Part shown: piece after piece, positions 16,724 to 26,083 of the stretch | Layout of the letters: each line of letters starts with the position of its first letter | How positions within the stretch are numbered: position 1 is the stretch's first letter | The notes under the pieces: generated by a model | Told to the model about the DNA's origin: nothing | The model's input: the letters and a program-made list of their open reading frames with translations, nothing else | The model's database searches: none | NCBI RefSeq assembly: GCF_018403325.1 | Contig: NZ_BOSL01000009.1 | Location: forward strand, 62,001 to 126,000 | Source of the DNA: Paenibacillus vini | Lineage (GTDB): Bacteria; Bacillota; Bacilli; Paenibacillales; Paenibacillaceae | Direction: 5' to 3' | Length of the DNA: 64,000 bases | Position numbers and translations under genes: made by a program

Positions 16724-16906
16724 CGAACCTGAGGAAGCTTATTTTCACGAAATCAGCATGTGTTGGAACCTAACGAACTCCAGTAACGTTATTTGGGCGC
16801 TAAGAGGTGAATTTTCGCCTTTTTGCTGTAAATAACGTGTCTGGAGTTCGTTACATTTTGAAGAGGCTACTTTTAGGCCCAATAAGAGTTACTAGGTTCG
16901 TTAGCC
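16718..16906. repeat. 189-bp nested inverted-repeat element with GGCTAACGAACCT ends
   Basis: The outer ends are a perfect 13-bp inverted repeat, GGCTAACGAACCT at 16718-16730 and its complement at 16894-16906. Similarity extends inward imperfectly to about 16745 and 16880. A second, inner inverted repeat of 24 bp starting TAACGAACTCCAG (16771-16794 against 16830-16853) differs at only two positions. All four arm ends begin with TAACGAAC. The element encodes nothing and could fold into a two-level cruciform or RNA hairpin. It resembles a MITE or REP-like intergenic repeat; copy number elsewhere is unknown. Confidence 0.8.
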
Positions 16907-17221
16907 ATCCCGCACCGCTGTCCAACACCATCACGGGCCACAACTCCACCGTCCACACCACTATGGGCAACAGCACCACCGTTTAAACTCTAATCCAGCA
17001 CCCTCACCCACTACCCTCATCTAGCACCATCATCCAGCTCCATCGCCAAACTCCCGCCGTTACCACGTCCACACAATATCATCAATTAAAAAACAAATTT
17101 CCAACTAGTGTTACTCCCACCACACGCCCCGCAGCATGCAATGCATCTCCACACTGACCTGCTTAATGAGAATTGGTTACTATAACCGACGAACCGCACC
17201 AAGCACCTATATTGATCGCAC
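16907..17221. other. Gene-free, C-rich, strand-asymmetric spacer
   Basis: No plausible gene is visible here. The plus strand from about 16915 to 17065 is strikingly rich in C and A and poor in G, built from CACC, CCAC and CATC words (for example CACCATCATCCAGCTCCATC). The remainder is ordinary AT-richer spacer leading to the stop of the response regulator gene. No terminator with a clean T-run was found for that gene. Confidence 0.5.
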
Positions 17222-18844
17222 TCATTTGCTCCGGTACTCCCGCGGCGATTCACCTTCCTGCTTCTTGAATACTTTGCTGAAGTATTTCACGTCATTGAAT
17301 CCGACCATCTCGGAAATTTGTTGGAGTTTCAGATCCGGGTTCAGCATCAGCTTTTTGGCTTTGTCGATCCGGTATTTAGTAAGATAATCCGAGAAGTTGA
17401 TCCCGAATTCTTGCTTGAATTTGCGGGAAACGTATTCGCGGCTGACATAGAAATGACTGGCGATCTCCTGGAGAGACAGCTCGTTACGGTAATGCTGTTC
17501 GATATAGGTAATAATTTCGCCGGTCATCCGGTTCTCCCTGGAATGGCGAGCCGAGATTTCTCCGGCAAGGCGGGTCATAAAAGCCCTGGACCAATCGCGC
17601 CACGCGGAGGGAGAGAAGGTATAGCTGCTCGTCAGGGGAGGGGTCAGGCTCGATTCGTCGTGTTCGGATTCGGACACCAGGTTATCGGCTTCTTTACCCA
17701 GCGCTTCCCGCAGCAGTCTGACTCGAAAAGACAGGATGTCGCTTTCCCAAGCATCAAGCAGCTCGGATGATACGTAGCCCGAACGGCATAATTCGTCGAT
17801 CCACTGTTGGGCGGCTGAAGAGATTTGGCCAGCGTCTCCGCTCAGAACCGCAGTTTTCCACTCCTCCTGCACACTTTCAAAGGATAATGACGCAGCGCCT
17901 TCGATCGTATCCTGCTGAGCAGACTTAAGTAGATGGACATATTGATCCGGCTGCAGCAGATTCCTCCGGCGGATCGCAGTTTCCGCTTCGTCATACTGAT
18001 GGGGAAGACTTTGCGGAAGTTCTCCCGCCATCCCCATACCGACATGAACTCTACGTTGCAGGGTATGGAACAGCCCGTCATTAATCCTTGCTATCAATTC
18101 CGGCGCGCGATCCGACGGACCCCATGTCAAAATTACGATTTCCATCGGCGCTCCCCAATACTTGAACGCAATCCCGTGCCGCCCCGGGAGTAGAAACTCA
18201 TTGCAAATATTAATGAGCGAAAAATGCAGCAATTCGCTATCATACCCGAACCGTCGCAGTAAGGCCGTGTCCCCGGAATCGATCGGGATCAGCAGCAGCC
18301 GGCCCTTGTCCGCCTCTTCGGGAATCACGCCCTCCATCCGGAGCCGTCTCATTGCGGACTCCGAGGAGCCCGGATCGTCGATGAGCGAGAAGAGAAGCTT
18401 CTCACTGTACACCGGCCTGAATTCGTTTAACTGGATGCTCTTCTGCTGATGTTCCCGGCGTTCCTGTTCTTCTTGCCGCCACTGGCCGACAGCTTTGCCA
18501 ACGGCAGCATTAATCGCCTCGGGATCGATCGGCTTCAAAATATAATCAATGCCCCCGTGCCTTACCGTGCTTCGGACAAATTCAAAATCGTCATGTCCGC
18601 TGATCACGATGAATTTGAGGCTCGGCGCATGCTCGCTCACCCAAACCATAAGCTCCATCCCGTGACCGGATTTCATCATCATATCCATAATAACGAGTGC
18701 CGGCTTGAATTCCTTAATCATCGCGATGGCTTCGGTGCCGCCGCCGGCTTCCGCGATTTCCTCAATTCCGTGACTTTGCCAATCAACCAGCAGGCGTACC
18801 GCCTTCCTCACTCTCGCTTCATCGTCAACGATCAGTGCTCTCAT
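17222..18844 (-). CDS. YesN-like response regulator with AraC-type DNA-binding domain
   Basis: This is a 540-residue protein. The receiver domain (1-120) has the acidic pair Asp7-Asp8 (LIVDDEARVRKAV), phosphoacceptor Asp54 in LVIMDMMM, and the conserved Lys in DYILKPIDPEAI. A long middle region (about 130-430) is typical of this family. The C-terminal AraC-type HTH (about 435-540) includes YISREYVSRKFKQEFGINFSDYL-like helices and GFNDVKYFSKVFKKQEGESP. It is phosphorylated by the kinase encoded 7 bp upstream and should activate the divergent sugar ABC/GH42 genes. I chose MRALIVDDE at 18844, because the in-frame upstream ATG lies inside the kinase gene. Confidence 0.92.
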   Translation of the reverse strand: MRALIVDDEARVRKAVRLLVDWQSHGIEEIAEAGGGTEAIAMIKEFKPALVIMDMMMKSGHGMELMVWVSEHAPSLKFIVISGHDDFEFVRSTVRHGGIDYILKPIDPEAINAAVGKAVGQWRQEEQERREHQQKSIQLNEFRPVYSEKLLFSLIDDPGSSESAMRRLRMEGVIPEEADKGRLLLIPIDSGDTALLRRFGYDSELLHFSLINICNEFLLPGRHGIAFKYWGAPMEIVILTWGPSDRAPELIARINDGLFHTLQRRVHVGMGMAGELPQSLPHQYDEAETAIRRRNLLQPDQYVHLLKSAQQDTIEGAASLSFESVQEEWKTAVLSGDAGQISSAAQQWIDELCRSGYVSSELLDAWESDILSFRVRLLREALGKEADNLVSESEHDESSLTPPLTSSYTFSPSAWRDWSRAFMTRLAGEISARHSRENRMTGEIITYIEQHYRNELSLQEIASHFYVSREYVSRKFKQEFGINFSDYLTKYRIDKAKKLMLNPDLKLQQISEMVGFNDVKYFSKVFKKQEGESPREYRSK

Positions 18845-18851
18845 GATTTCT

Positions 18852-20660
18852 TCACTCTCCGCTTTCATCTTGGACCTTGAATTTCAAGGTAATCCGGACT
18901 CCGTCCGGTTTTAAATTAGCTACGATCAACTCGGCATTCTCTCCGTAAACCAAGCGCAGCCGGGTCAGGACATTGATCAGACCGATGGAGGACGTCTTTC
19001 CATCCGGCTCATCCTCTCCGGGCTTGACCTGTTCCGCCCCCGATAGGGCAAGGCCGCTCTGCAGCCGGCGAAGCTTGTCATCCGGAATCAAAGCCCCGTT
19101 ATTTTGAACAATAATCGCCATGTTTCCTTCCGTATCCTTCGTGGCGGTCAGTGAGATCCAGCCCCCGGATTCCGAAAGGTCGATGCCGTGCTTGAAGTAG
19201 TTTTCCATAATAGGTTGTAAGATCATTTTCGGCATCGGCACCTGCAGAAGTGAATCCTCGATTTCATAATGAAACGCAAACCGGTTCTCAAACCGTTCTT
19301 TTTGCAGTTCTATATAAGCCTTGGCATGCTCAAGCTCGTCCTTTAGGGTCACGGTTCGTTCATCATTGTTCATACTGTAACGCATCATCTTCCCGAGGGA
19401 AGAAATCAGGGTATATATTTGCGGTACCTTCAGTTCCAATGCCAAAGTACCGATGATCTGCAGCGTGTTATTCAGAAAATGAGGGTTAATTTGCGCCTGC
19501 AGTGCCCGAAGCTGGTTGTCCTTGCTGCTAAGCTCCAGTTTGTACTCCCTCAGGATCAAGTTGTTTAACGTGTCCATCATATCGCGGAACCGCTCCGTCA
19601 AAACACCGACTTCATCATTTCCCGCAGGAGCTACGTCAACCTGAAGGTTTCCGATTTTCACCTGATTCATATAAGTCGAAAGACGCTTGATCGGAGAAGT
19701 GATCCGGATCGAAATCAGGACGATGGCCGTGATGATGACAAGCAAAGCAACTCCGAATAAAACGGCGTTGATCTTAGCGGCCTGATTCGCTTCGCCGAGC
19801 AGGTTCGATACAGGAATTTGCTTGACCAGTGTCCAGTCCGCCCCCGTGCTTTGAATGCGCTGATATATAAATACGGCCCCGTTCATTTCAAAAGAGCCCT
19901 GATCCCCTGTAAAACCGGCAGCCGGTTTGCCGTACCAATCGTCTTGGAGCGGCTTCCCAAGCAGCGTCTCGTCCTCGGTATACACTAAATTGCCCTCGGC
20001 ATCAATAATGTACAGATTCTCTTTACTCTTGTCATAGAGCTGGTTGATGATGCCGAAGAGAGCCGACAGCTTCACGTCGATAGATAAATACCCGATGGCT
20101 TGATTGGTCGGGATCTTTTCAATCCGCCGGTGCAGGGTAAAGACCTGCTCCTTGGTCGCCTGGGGAAAAGGAGACAGAAGACCGTAATGATGACTTGGGT
20201 GCGTAGTCTGGATTTGCAGCAGCTCTTTTTCGGGCAATGCGGAGGCGGGGTAAGGGGCGGGATCCTGCCAACGCTTCGGAGTTTCCTGGGTGATCATCGT
20301 GGCTTTGTTGTCCTTGATGCCATATAGATAAACCTGATAAGCGCCAGGTATCGCTTTGTACATATAATTGAGCGACGAATAGATGCTGATATTGGCGGAA
20401 ATATCGTCATAACCGGCGTCGAGCTGTCTGTAAAACTCGGCATCCGAATACACGCTGAGGGATACCCGGTTGATCTCCTGCAGCATACTGTCGATATTGC
20501 GATAGCCTTGATAGAGAAGGTTCGTATTTTCTTCTACCGCCCGCGTTCTAAGCGAAGCTGTTGTATGAGAATAGCTGATGATCATAGCAGCTACGATACA
20601 TATGACAATCGGCAATAACATAAAAACAATCATTTTGGTGCGAATGCTGTTCCATTTCAT
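18852..20660 (-). CDS. YesM-like sensor histidine kinase
   Basis: This is a 602-residue protein with a first membrane helix at about 10-32, an extracellular Cache-type sensor (about 35-295), a second helix (about 297-318), HAMP (about 320-370), and a His_kinase domain with phosphoacceptor His394 in QINPHFLNNTLQ. An ATPase domain follows, with MILQPIMENYFKHGID as the N box and SSIGLINVLTRLRLVYG near the end. In related bacilli such kinases sense extracellular oligosaccharides or the binding-protein complex. It is paired with the downstream YesN-like regulator and faces a divergent sugar ABC operon, which it very likely controls. Confidence 0.93.
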   Translation of the reverse strand: MKWNSIRTKMIVFMLLPIVICIVAAMIISYSHTTASLRTRAVEENTNLLYQGYRNIDSMLQEINRVSLSVYSDAEFYRQLDAGYDDISANISIYSSLNYMYKAIPGAYQVYLYGIKDNKATMITQETPKRWQDPAPYPASALPEKELLQIQTTHPSHHYGLLSPFPQATKEQVFTLHRRIEKIPTNQAIGYLSIDVKLSALFGIINQLYDKSKENLYIIDAEGNLVYTEDETLLGKPLQDDWYGKPAAGFTGDQGSFEMNGAVFIYQRIQSTGADWTLVKQIPVSNLLGEANQAAKINAVLFGVALLVIITAIVLISIRITSPIKRLSTYMNQVKIGNLQVDVAPAGNDEVGVLTERFRDMMDTLNNLILREYKLELSSKDNQLRALQAQINPHFLNNTLQIIGTLALELKVPQIYTLISSLGKMMRYSMNNDERTVTLKDELEHAKAYIELQKERFENRFAFHYEIEDSLLQVPMPKMILQPIMENYFKHGIDLSESGGWISLTATKDTEGNMAIIVQNNGALIPDDKLRRLQSGLALSGAEQVKPGEDEPDGKTSSIGLINVLTRLRLVYGENAELIVANLKPDGVRITLKFKVQDESGE

Positions 20661-20683
20661 TTAATCCACTTCCGATCAATATT

Positions 20684-20715
20684 TTACACCTTAGTGATCA
20701 CCTCTGTCGGTGTAA
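20684..20715. promoter_or_regulatory. Inverted repeat between YesM-like kinase and sugar ABC operon
   Basis: TTACACC (20684-20690) and GGTGTAA (20709-20715) form a 7-bp inverted repeat with TGATCA inside the 18-bp spacer, in the 130-bp divergent promoter region. It could be the response-regulator site or another operator. The half-site spacing is longer than usual for a single dimer. Confidence 0.35.
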
Positions 20716-20790
20716 GGGGAATCAAAATAATTACATAATAGCATTATAAGACACATAACGACAAAGAGAGACATTGAAAGGGGGGCCAAT

Positions 20791-21672
20791 ATGCGTAGCA
20801 GAAAGTTATCGCATTATGGACAGCAATTCTTTTTCGTCGGCCCGGCCGTACTATTCTTCACTCTGGTCATGATTATTCCATTTTTAATGGGGATGTATTA
20901 TTCCTTTACGGATTGGAATGGCGTATCGGGCGAGGTTACTTGGGTCGGCTTCGATAATTTCGCAAAAATATTTTCCGGTGACCCGGATTTCTGGAAGTCC
21001 TTCTGGTTTACGGTTCGCTTCACGGTTTTGGGTGTTGTGCTTACCAACCTGGTCGGATTCTTCCTGGCTTATTTCCTTACCAAGCCTTTGAAATCACGGA
21101 ACGTACTGCGTACCGTGTTTTTTATGCCTAACATCATCGGTGGCTTGCTGCTCGGATTTATTTGGCAGTTTATCTTTATTAAAGGCTTCTCAACCTTGGG
21201 CGATATGACGGGCTGGTCCTTCTTCCAGCTTCCTTGGCTCGGCGATGCTACCACCGGTTTCTGGGCGATCGTCATGGTATTCGTATGGCAATACTCCGGT
21301 TATTTGATGGTTATTTATATCGCTTCGCTCAGCAATGTTTCCAAGGAAGTGCTGGAAGCCGCTGAAATCGACGGGGCCAGTCATTTCCAAGTGCTGCGCA
21401 GCATCATCGCTCCTCTTATTATGCCGGCGGTAACCGTCAGCTTGTTCCTGGCGATTTCCTGGTCCTTTAAAATGTTCGACCTCAACCTGTCCCTGACCAA
21501 GGGTGGTCCGTTTAAATCGACGGAATCGGTTGCTCTGAACATCTACAATGAAGCTTTCTTGAATAACCGGTATGGTCTCGGTACGGCGAAAGCATTGCTG
21601 TTCTTCGTTATCGTAGCGATCATTTCCCTGATTCAAGTTCGCATCACGAAGAGCAAGGAGGTTGAAGCCTGA
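20791..21672 (+). CDS. Carbohydrate ABC transporter permease (MalF/UgpA type)
   Basis: This is a 293-residue permease with six hydrophobic segments. The first cytoplasmic region is followed by FVGPAVLFFTLVMIIPFLMG, and the EAA loop is VLEAAEIDGASHFQVLRSIIAPLIMPAVTVS. Late in the protein is the family phrase GGPFKSTESVALNIYNEAF. It pairs with the next gene to form the membrane channel for an oligosaccharide. The operon order is permease, permease, binding protein, hydrolase, without an ATPase; many Firmicutes use a shared MsmX-type ATPase. Its stop overlaps the next start by one base. Confidence 0.93.
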   Translation: MRSRKLSHYGQQFFFVGPAVLFFTLVMIIPFLMGMYYSFTDWNGVSGEVTWVGFDNFAKIFSGDPDFWKSFWFTVRFTVLGVVLTNLVGFFLAYFLTKPLKSRNVLRTVFFMPNIIGGLLLGFIWQFIFIKGFSTLGDMTGWSFFQLPWLGDATTGFWAIVMVFVWQYSGYLMVIYIASLSNVSKEVLEAAEIDGASHFQVLRSIIAPLIMPAVTVSLFLAISWSFKMFDLNLSLTKGGPFKSTESVALNIYNEAFLNNRYGLGTAKALLFFVIVAIISLIQVRITKSKEVEA

Positions 21673-22502
21673 TGGAGACTAGATCGCGCGGAAGAAATTT
21701 CGTCATTGAGATTATCATGGCTTTGGTGGCGCTTGTGTTCCTGGCCCCGTTCTATTTCCTGTTTGCGAACTCGGTCAAATCGTTCGGTGAAATTTTGTCC
21801 AACGCGGCCTCCTGGCCGTCTAAATTCAACTGGGACAACTATTCGAAAGCATGGGAGCTGGCCCGCTTTTCAGAAGCTTTCCGCAACTCGGCGCTGATCA
21901 CCATAGTCAGTGTGATTCTGATAACGCTGTTCAGTGCCATGGCCGCTTACAAAATGGTTCGCTCTAACACTAAATTCAATCGCATCTTGCTGATGCTGTT
22001 TGTTATGTCCATGGTCGTACCTTTTCAAACGATCATGATTCCGGTACTTAAAGTGGTAAACACACTTGGAGTCAACAACAGCATTTGGGGATTGCTCCTG
22101 ACGAACCTGGGACTCAGTCTACCGCTGGCGGTGTTCCTCTTCCACGGATTTGTCAAATCCGTTCCTTTGGAAATTGAAGAGGCTGCGACCGTCGACGGCT
22201 GCAACCCGATTACGGTATTCTTCCGGATCGTGCTGCCGCTGCTCAAGCCGATGATGATGACCATTATCGTGCTCAACGCGCTGGCAATTTGGAATGACTA
22301 TTTGCTACCGTCGTTGATATTGCAAAATCCTTCGCTGCGGACGATTCCGCTGGCGACCTATTCTTTCTTCGGACAGTACACGAAGCAGTGGGACATGGCG
22401 CTTCCGGCGCTGGCCATCGGCATTCTGCCGATCGTCATCTTCTACCTGCTGCTGCAGCGTTACATTGTTGAGGGAATTGCGGCAGGCTCGGTAAAAGGTT
22501 AA
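21672..22502 (+). CDS. Carbohydrate ABC transporter permease (MalG/LacG type)
   Basis: This is a 276-residue permease with six membrane segments. The N-terminal helix ends in FYFLFANSVKSFGEI, and the EAA loop is PLEIEEAATVDGCNPITVFFRIVLPLLKPMMMT. It ends ILPIVIFYLLLQRYIVEGIAAGSVKG, a hallmark of this permease type. It is coupled to the preceding permease by a one-base overlap and followed after 82 bp by the binding protein gene. Confidence 0.93.
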   Translation: METRSRGRNFVIEIIMALVALVFLAPFYFLFANSVKSFGEILSNAASWPSKFNWDNYSKAWELARFSEAFRNSALITIVSVILITLFSAMAAYKMVRSNTKFNRILLMLFVMSMVVPFQTIMIPVLKVVNTLGVNNSIWGLLLTNLGLSLPLAVFLFHGFVKSVPLEIEEAATVDGCNPITVFFRIVLPLLKPMMMTIIVLNALAIWNDYLLPSLILQNPSLRTIPLATYSFFGQYTKQWDMALPALAIGILPIVIFYLLLQRYIVEGIAAGSVKG

Positions 22503-22584
22503 TATCGGACAAGCCTGGCGTTCCAAATATAAAGAGGTTGGGAATCAAAAACTTCAAGAAAAATGACTAGGGGGAAATGAAGTT

Positions 22585-23889
22585 ATGAACAAGAAACGTT
22601 CTATGGTTATCCTGTCCGTATTGCTCGTGATGAGCATGCTGCTCGCAGCTTGCGGCGGGAAGAACAACGCCAATAATGCTGCAAACGGTAATTCCGGCAA
22701 CTCCGGTAAGAGCGGAGCAGTCAAGACGGTTAAAGTGTTCCAATTTAAAACAGAAATCGTTGAAGGCCTGAATGAATTGAAGGTCGAATTCGAAAAAGAA
22801 TATCCGAACATCAAGCTGGACATTCAAACCGTTGGCGGCGGTGCGGACTACGCAGCAGCGCTGAAGACGAAATTCGCTTCCGGCGACGCGCCTGACATTT
22901 TCTCTAACGGTGGTTTTGCCGAGCTGGATATGTGGCAAGATAAGATTGAAGACTTGTCCGACCAAGCATGGGTTAAAGACCTCGTGCCTTTGGCAGCCGA
23001 GCCTATGACAAAAGACGGTAAAGTATACGGCATGCCGATGAACCTGGAAGGGATCGGTTATGTATACAACAAAGATCTGTTTGCCAAAGCCGGCATTACA
23101 GAAACTCCCAAAACAATTACCGAACTGGAAGAAGCGGCCAAGAAGCTTCAAGCTGCCGGAATTACGCCTTTCGGTAACGCTTATCAAGAATGGTGGCTGC
23201 TTGGTAACCAAGGGATCAGTACCGCGTTTGCGAGACAGGACAACGTTGATGAATTCATCAAAGGTCTGAACGAGGGAACCCAAACGATCGTAGGCAACCA
23301 GCAGTTTAAAGACTGGAGTAATTTGCTTAACCTTACAGTGAAATATGGTCAAAAGAACCCGTTGACCACGGATGCCAACACTCACCTTGCCTTGTTCGCC
23401 AACAGCGAAATCGGTATGATGCAGGAAGGCAACTGGGCGCAAACTTTGATCGACAATATTACTCCGGGCATGAACATCGGGATGTTCCCAATGCCGATTG
23501 ACGACAATGCCGAGAAGAACGACAAGTTGACTGTAGGGATTCCTGCAAACCTGGTAGTAAACAAAGATTCCGCTTCTAAAGAAGAAGCAAAAATCTTCTT
23601 GAACTGGCTCGTAACTTCCGATATGGGTAAAGAGTATATCGTTAAAAAATGGAAGTTCATCCCTGCTTTGACGACGATTCCTGCATCAGCCGAAGATATC
23701 GGCATGCTGGGTGCGGACGTGAAGAAATATGTAGACGAGAATAAAGTTTACGGTCTGCAATCTTCGAAATTCCCGGATGGGGTAACTCAAGAATTCGCCA
23801 GCGCCATTCAGGAGCTCATCGCGGGCAAAACCGATGTAAACGGCTGGATGACCAACATGCAGGCGGCATGGGATAAGTTGAAGAAGTAA
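22585..23889 (+). CDS. Extracellular sugar-binding lipoprotein
   Basis: This is a 434-residue family 1 solute-binding lipoprotein: signal MNKKRSMVILSVLLVMSMLL followed by lipobox LAAC, with Cys at about residue 23, then an Asn/Gly/Ser-rich spacer. Recognisable elements are FEKEYPNIKLDIQTVGGG, FASGDAPDIFSNGGF, KVYGMPMNLEGIGYVYNKDLF and LFANSEIGMMQEGNWAQ. It captures an oligosaccharide for the two permeases upstream. Given the GH42 gene behind it, galacto-oligosaccharides or arabinogalactan fragments are plausible ligands, by inference only. A hairpin follows the gene, which may reduce read-through into GH42. Confidence 0.92.
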   Translation: MNKKRSMVILSVLLVMSMLLAACGGKNNANNAANGNSGNSGKSGAVKTVKVFQFKTEIVEGLNELKVEFEKEYPNIKLDIQTVGGGADYAAALKTKFASGDAPDIFSNGGFAELDMWQDKIEDLSDQAWVKDLVPLAAEPMTKDGKVYGMPMNLEGIGYVYNKDLFAKAGITETPKTITELEEAAKKLQAAGITPFGNAYQEWWLLGNQGISTAFARQDNVDEFIKGLNEGTQTIVGNQQFKDWSNLLNLTVKYGQKNPLTTDANTHLALFANSEIGMMQEGNWAQTLIDNITPGMNIGMFPMPIDDNAEKNDKLTVGIPANLVVNKDSASKEEAKIFLNWLVTSDMGKEYIVKKWKFIPALTTIPASAEDIGMLGADVKKYVDENKVYGLQSSKFPDGVTQEFASAIQELIAGKTDVNGWMTNMQAAWDKLKK

Positions 23890-23923
23890 TTAACTGAATA
23901 ATCAATCTACTTGTGTCAGGCAG

Positions 23924-23971
23924 ACTGCTTCCGCGCGCTCTCGTTATAGAGGGCAGACGGGAGCAGTTTTG
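23924..23971 (+). terminator. Imperfect terminator between binding protein and GH42 genes
   Basis: ACTGCT-CCG and CTC pair with GAG and CGG-AGCAGT around GTTATA, followed by TTTT and soon by another T6. The stem has several mismatches, so partial termination is likely. Confidence 0.6.
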
Positions 23972-24012
23972 CCGTTTTTTGCAATAGGCGTTTCGGATAA
24001 GGAGGAGAGGTA

Positions 24013-26019
24013 ATGGATAAGAAGCGAAAATTCGCCAGTGGAGTAAAAATGGGAGTGGATTATTATCCCGAACATTGGGACAGCGAGCTCTGGGAACAAG
24101 ATATTCAATTAATGAAAATAACGGGGATTCGAGTCGTCCGCATGGGCGAGTTTGCTTGGAGCCGGCTTGAACCTTCATCAGGCGTTTATGAATTTGACTG
24201 GCTGGATCAAGCATTGGATTTGTTTCACAAGTACGATATTGAAGTGGTGCTCGGGACGCCGACGAACACGCCGCCGCGCTGGCTAACGGATTTGAGACCG
24301 GATATTTTACCCGTGTTTGCCGACGGGAGCGTCTATCATCCCGGGGTACGGGGCCATCGGTGCTACAGCAGCGATTCGCTGAACATATACGGTTCAAGAA
24401 TCGTGGAGCGAATGGCGGAGCATTTCGGAAAGCATCCGGCCGTCACAGGGTGGCAAATCGACAACGAGTTCGGTATGATCGATTGCCATTGTCCCGGGTG
24501 CAGCAGAGGGTTCCGCGAATGGGTAGAACGGAAATACGGGACCTTGGAAGCGGTCAACCGGGAATGGGGAACCGTGGTTTGGAGCGGGGAATATAGCGAT
24601 TGGTGCCAGATCGGCCCTCCGCATGGAGGATCACCGCATCAGAATCCGTCCTATTTGCTGGACTACGCGAGATACCAATGGGATGAGGTCGTAAAGTTTC
24701 AGCATACCCAAATCGAAATCATCCGGAAACATGCTCGCGGTCAATTTATTACCCACAACTTTCACAGTTATCCTCAGCGCCTGGATCAGTACCAGATCGG
24801 CAAGGAGCTTGATTTTGCCGCCTTTGATTATTATCCGAACACTTCTCCGGACAAACAGGCAACAGGCCCTTACAGCGGCGCATTATCGCTGGACGTCACC
24901 CGGGGCATTAAGCGGCGGAACTTCTGGATCATGGAACAGCTTAGCGGACCGCCCGGGTGCTGGTTTCCGATGTGGAGAACTCCGTATCCCGGGTTTATTC
25001 GGGCCTTTGCCTGGCAGGCTATTGCGCGGGGAGCCGACACGGTCGTGCATTTCCGCTGGAGAAGCGCGGTCGCCGGAGCGGAGCAGTTCTGGCACGGACT
25101 TATCGATCACAGCAACATTCCCGGACGTAAATTCGAAGAATTTGCCGCGCTTTGCGCTGAAGTGAATACGCTGTCAAGGAAGCTCCGGGGAACCGAGCTG
25201 CGGCATGATGCTGCCATCCTCTTTTCCCATGAACAGCTGGAATCCCTCCGAATTCAGCCCCAGGTCGAGGGTATGGACTATTATGAGAATATCAAGGATT
25301 ACCACCGGGCCTTGACCAAGCTTGGAATCGGCTGCGATGTGATCGATTGGAACGAATCGCTGGACCGATATAAGCTGATTGTGGCGCCCAGCTTGTATCT
25401 GATGAACGAAGAGATAGCGGGCAAATTGGAGCGATTCGCTACGGAAGGGGGAACACTGATTCTCACTAGCCGTTCCGGAGTGAAGCATATGAACAATCAA
25501 TGCGTCATGATGCCGCTGCCCGGATTGCTTGCGAAATGCGCTGGAGCCGTTGTTCAGGAATATGACCCGATCGGTGGCGATGTCCATGAGATTGTGGATA
25601 ATGAGGGCCGGACGTTTGCGTGCCGTCAATGGTGCGATATTCTTTCGCCGAATGGGGCGGATATTGTGATGAGGTATGGCGGGGATTTCTATGCCGGCAT
25701 ACCGGCGGTTACCGTCAATGCCTTCGGGCAAGGGCAGGTTTATTATCTGGGGACCCACCCGGAGGAGGCCTGGTTGATGAGTCTGTTCAGTGAAGTGGCT
25801 TCCAAATTAAAGATAACGATGTTCCCCGGACTGCCCGAAGGGGTCCAGGTTACGGTTCGAACCGGTAGAGACAGATCGTTTTTGTTCGTACTGAATTTAT
25901 GTCGTGAAGCGCGCAAAGTTACGCTGCCCAGCGCGTATCCAAGTTTGCTTTACGGCGAATCCAGAGGGCTTGAGCTTGAGCTGGAGCCGTACGGCGTTGA
26001 TATTTTGGAAATGAGATAG
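24013..26019 (+). CDS. GH42 beta-galactosidase
   Basis: This is a 668-residue protein with the three GH42 parts: a catalytic TIM barrel (about 1-390), a trimerisation domain (about 395-600) and a short C-terminal beta domain. The start of the barrel reads MGVDYYPEHWD. The acid/base is Glu152 in WQIDNEFG, the nucleophile is Glu308 in WIMEQLSGPPGCW, and CHCPGCSRGFREWV carries the Cys residues of the zinc site found in this family. It hydrolyses terminal beta-D-galactosides in the cytoplasm. It is the last gene of the ABC operon, with a strong AAGGAGGAG ribosome binding site, which indicates that the transporter imports galactose-containing oligosaccharides. Confidence 0.94.
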   Translation: MDKKRKFASGVKMGVDYYPEHWDSELWEQDIQLMKITGIRVVRMGEFAWSRLEPSSGVYEFDWLDQALDLFHKYDIEVVLGTPTNTPPRWLTDLRPDILPVFADGSVYHPGVRGHRCYSSDSLNIYGSRIVERMAEHFGKHPAVTGWQIDNEFGMIDCHCPGCSRGFREWVERKYGTLEAVNREWGTVVWSGEYSDWCQIGPPHGGSPHQNPSYLLDYARYQWDEVVKFQHTQIEIIRKHARGQFITHNFHSYPQRLDQYQIGKELDFAAFDYYPNTSPDKQATGPYSGALSLDVTRGIKRRNFWIMEQLSGPPGCWFPMWRTPYPGFIRAFAWQAIARGADTVVHFRWRSAVAGAEQFWHGLIDHSNIPGRKFEEFAALCAEVNTLSRKLRGTELRHDAAILFSHEQLESLRIQPQVEGMDYYENIKDYHRALTKLGIGCDVIDWNESLDRYKLIVAPSLYLMNEEIAGKLERFATEGGTLILTSRSGVKHMNNQCVMMPLPGLLAKCAGAVVQEYDPIGGDVHEIVDNEGRTFACRQWCDILSPNGADIVMRYGGDFYAGIPAVTVNAFGQGQVYYLGTHPEEAWLMSLFSEVASKLKITMFPGLPEGVQVTVRTGRDRSFLFVLNLCREARKVTLPSAYPSLLYGESRGLELELEPYGVDILEMR

Positions 26020-26083
26020 ACGGGAAATCCGATGTTAGGTAATATGTTCTTGTGAAAATATGGCTTACTCAGGAGCAGACAAC

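Noticed and set aside
26020-26083. tet(M)-type attenuation leader peptide before the ribosomal protection gene
   Set aside because: The gap is only 64 bp, with no short peptide gene or paired hairpins.
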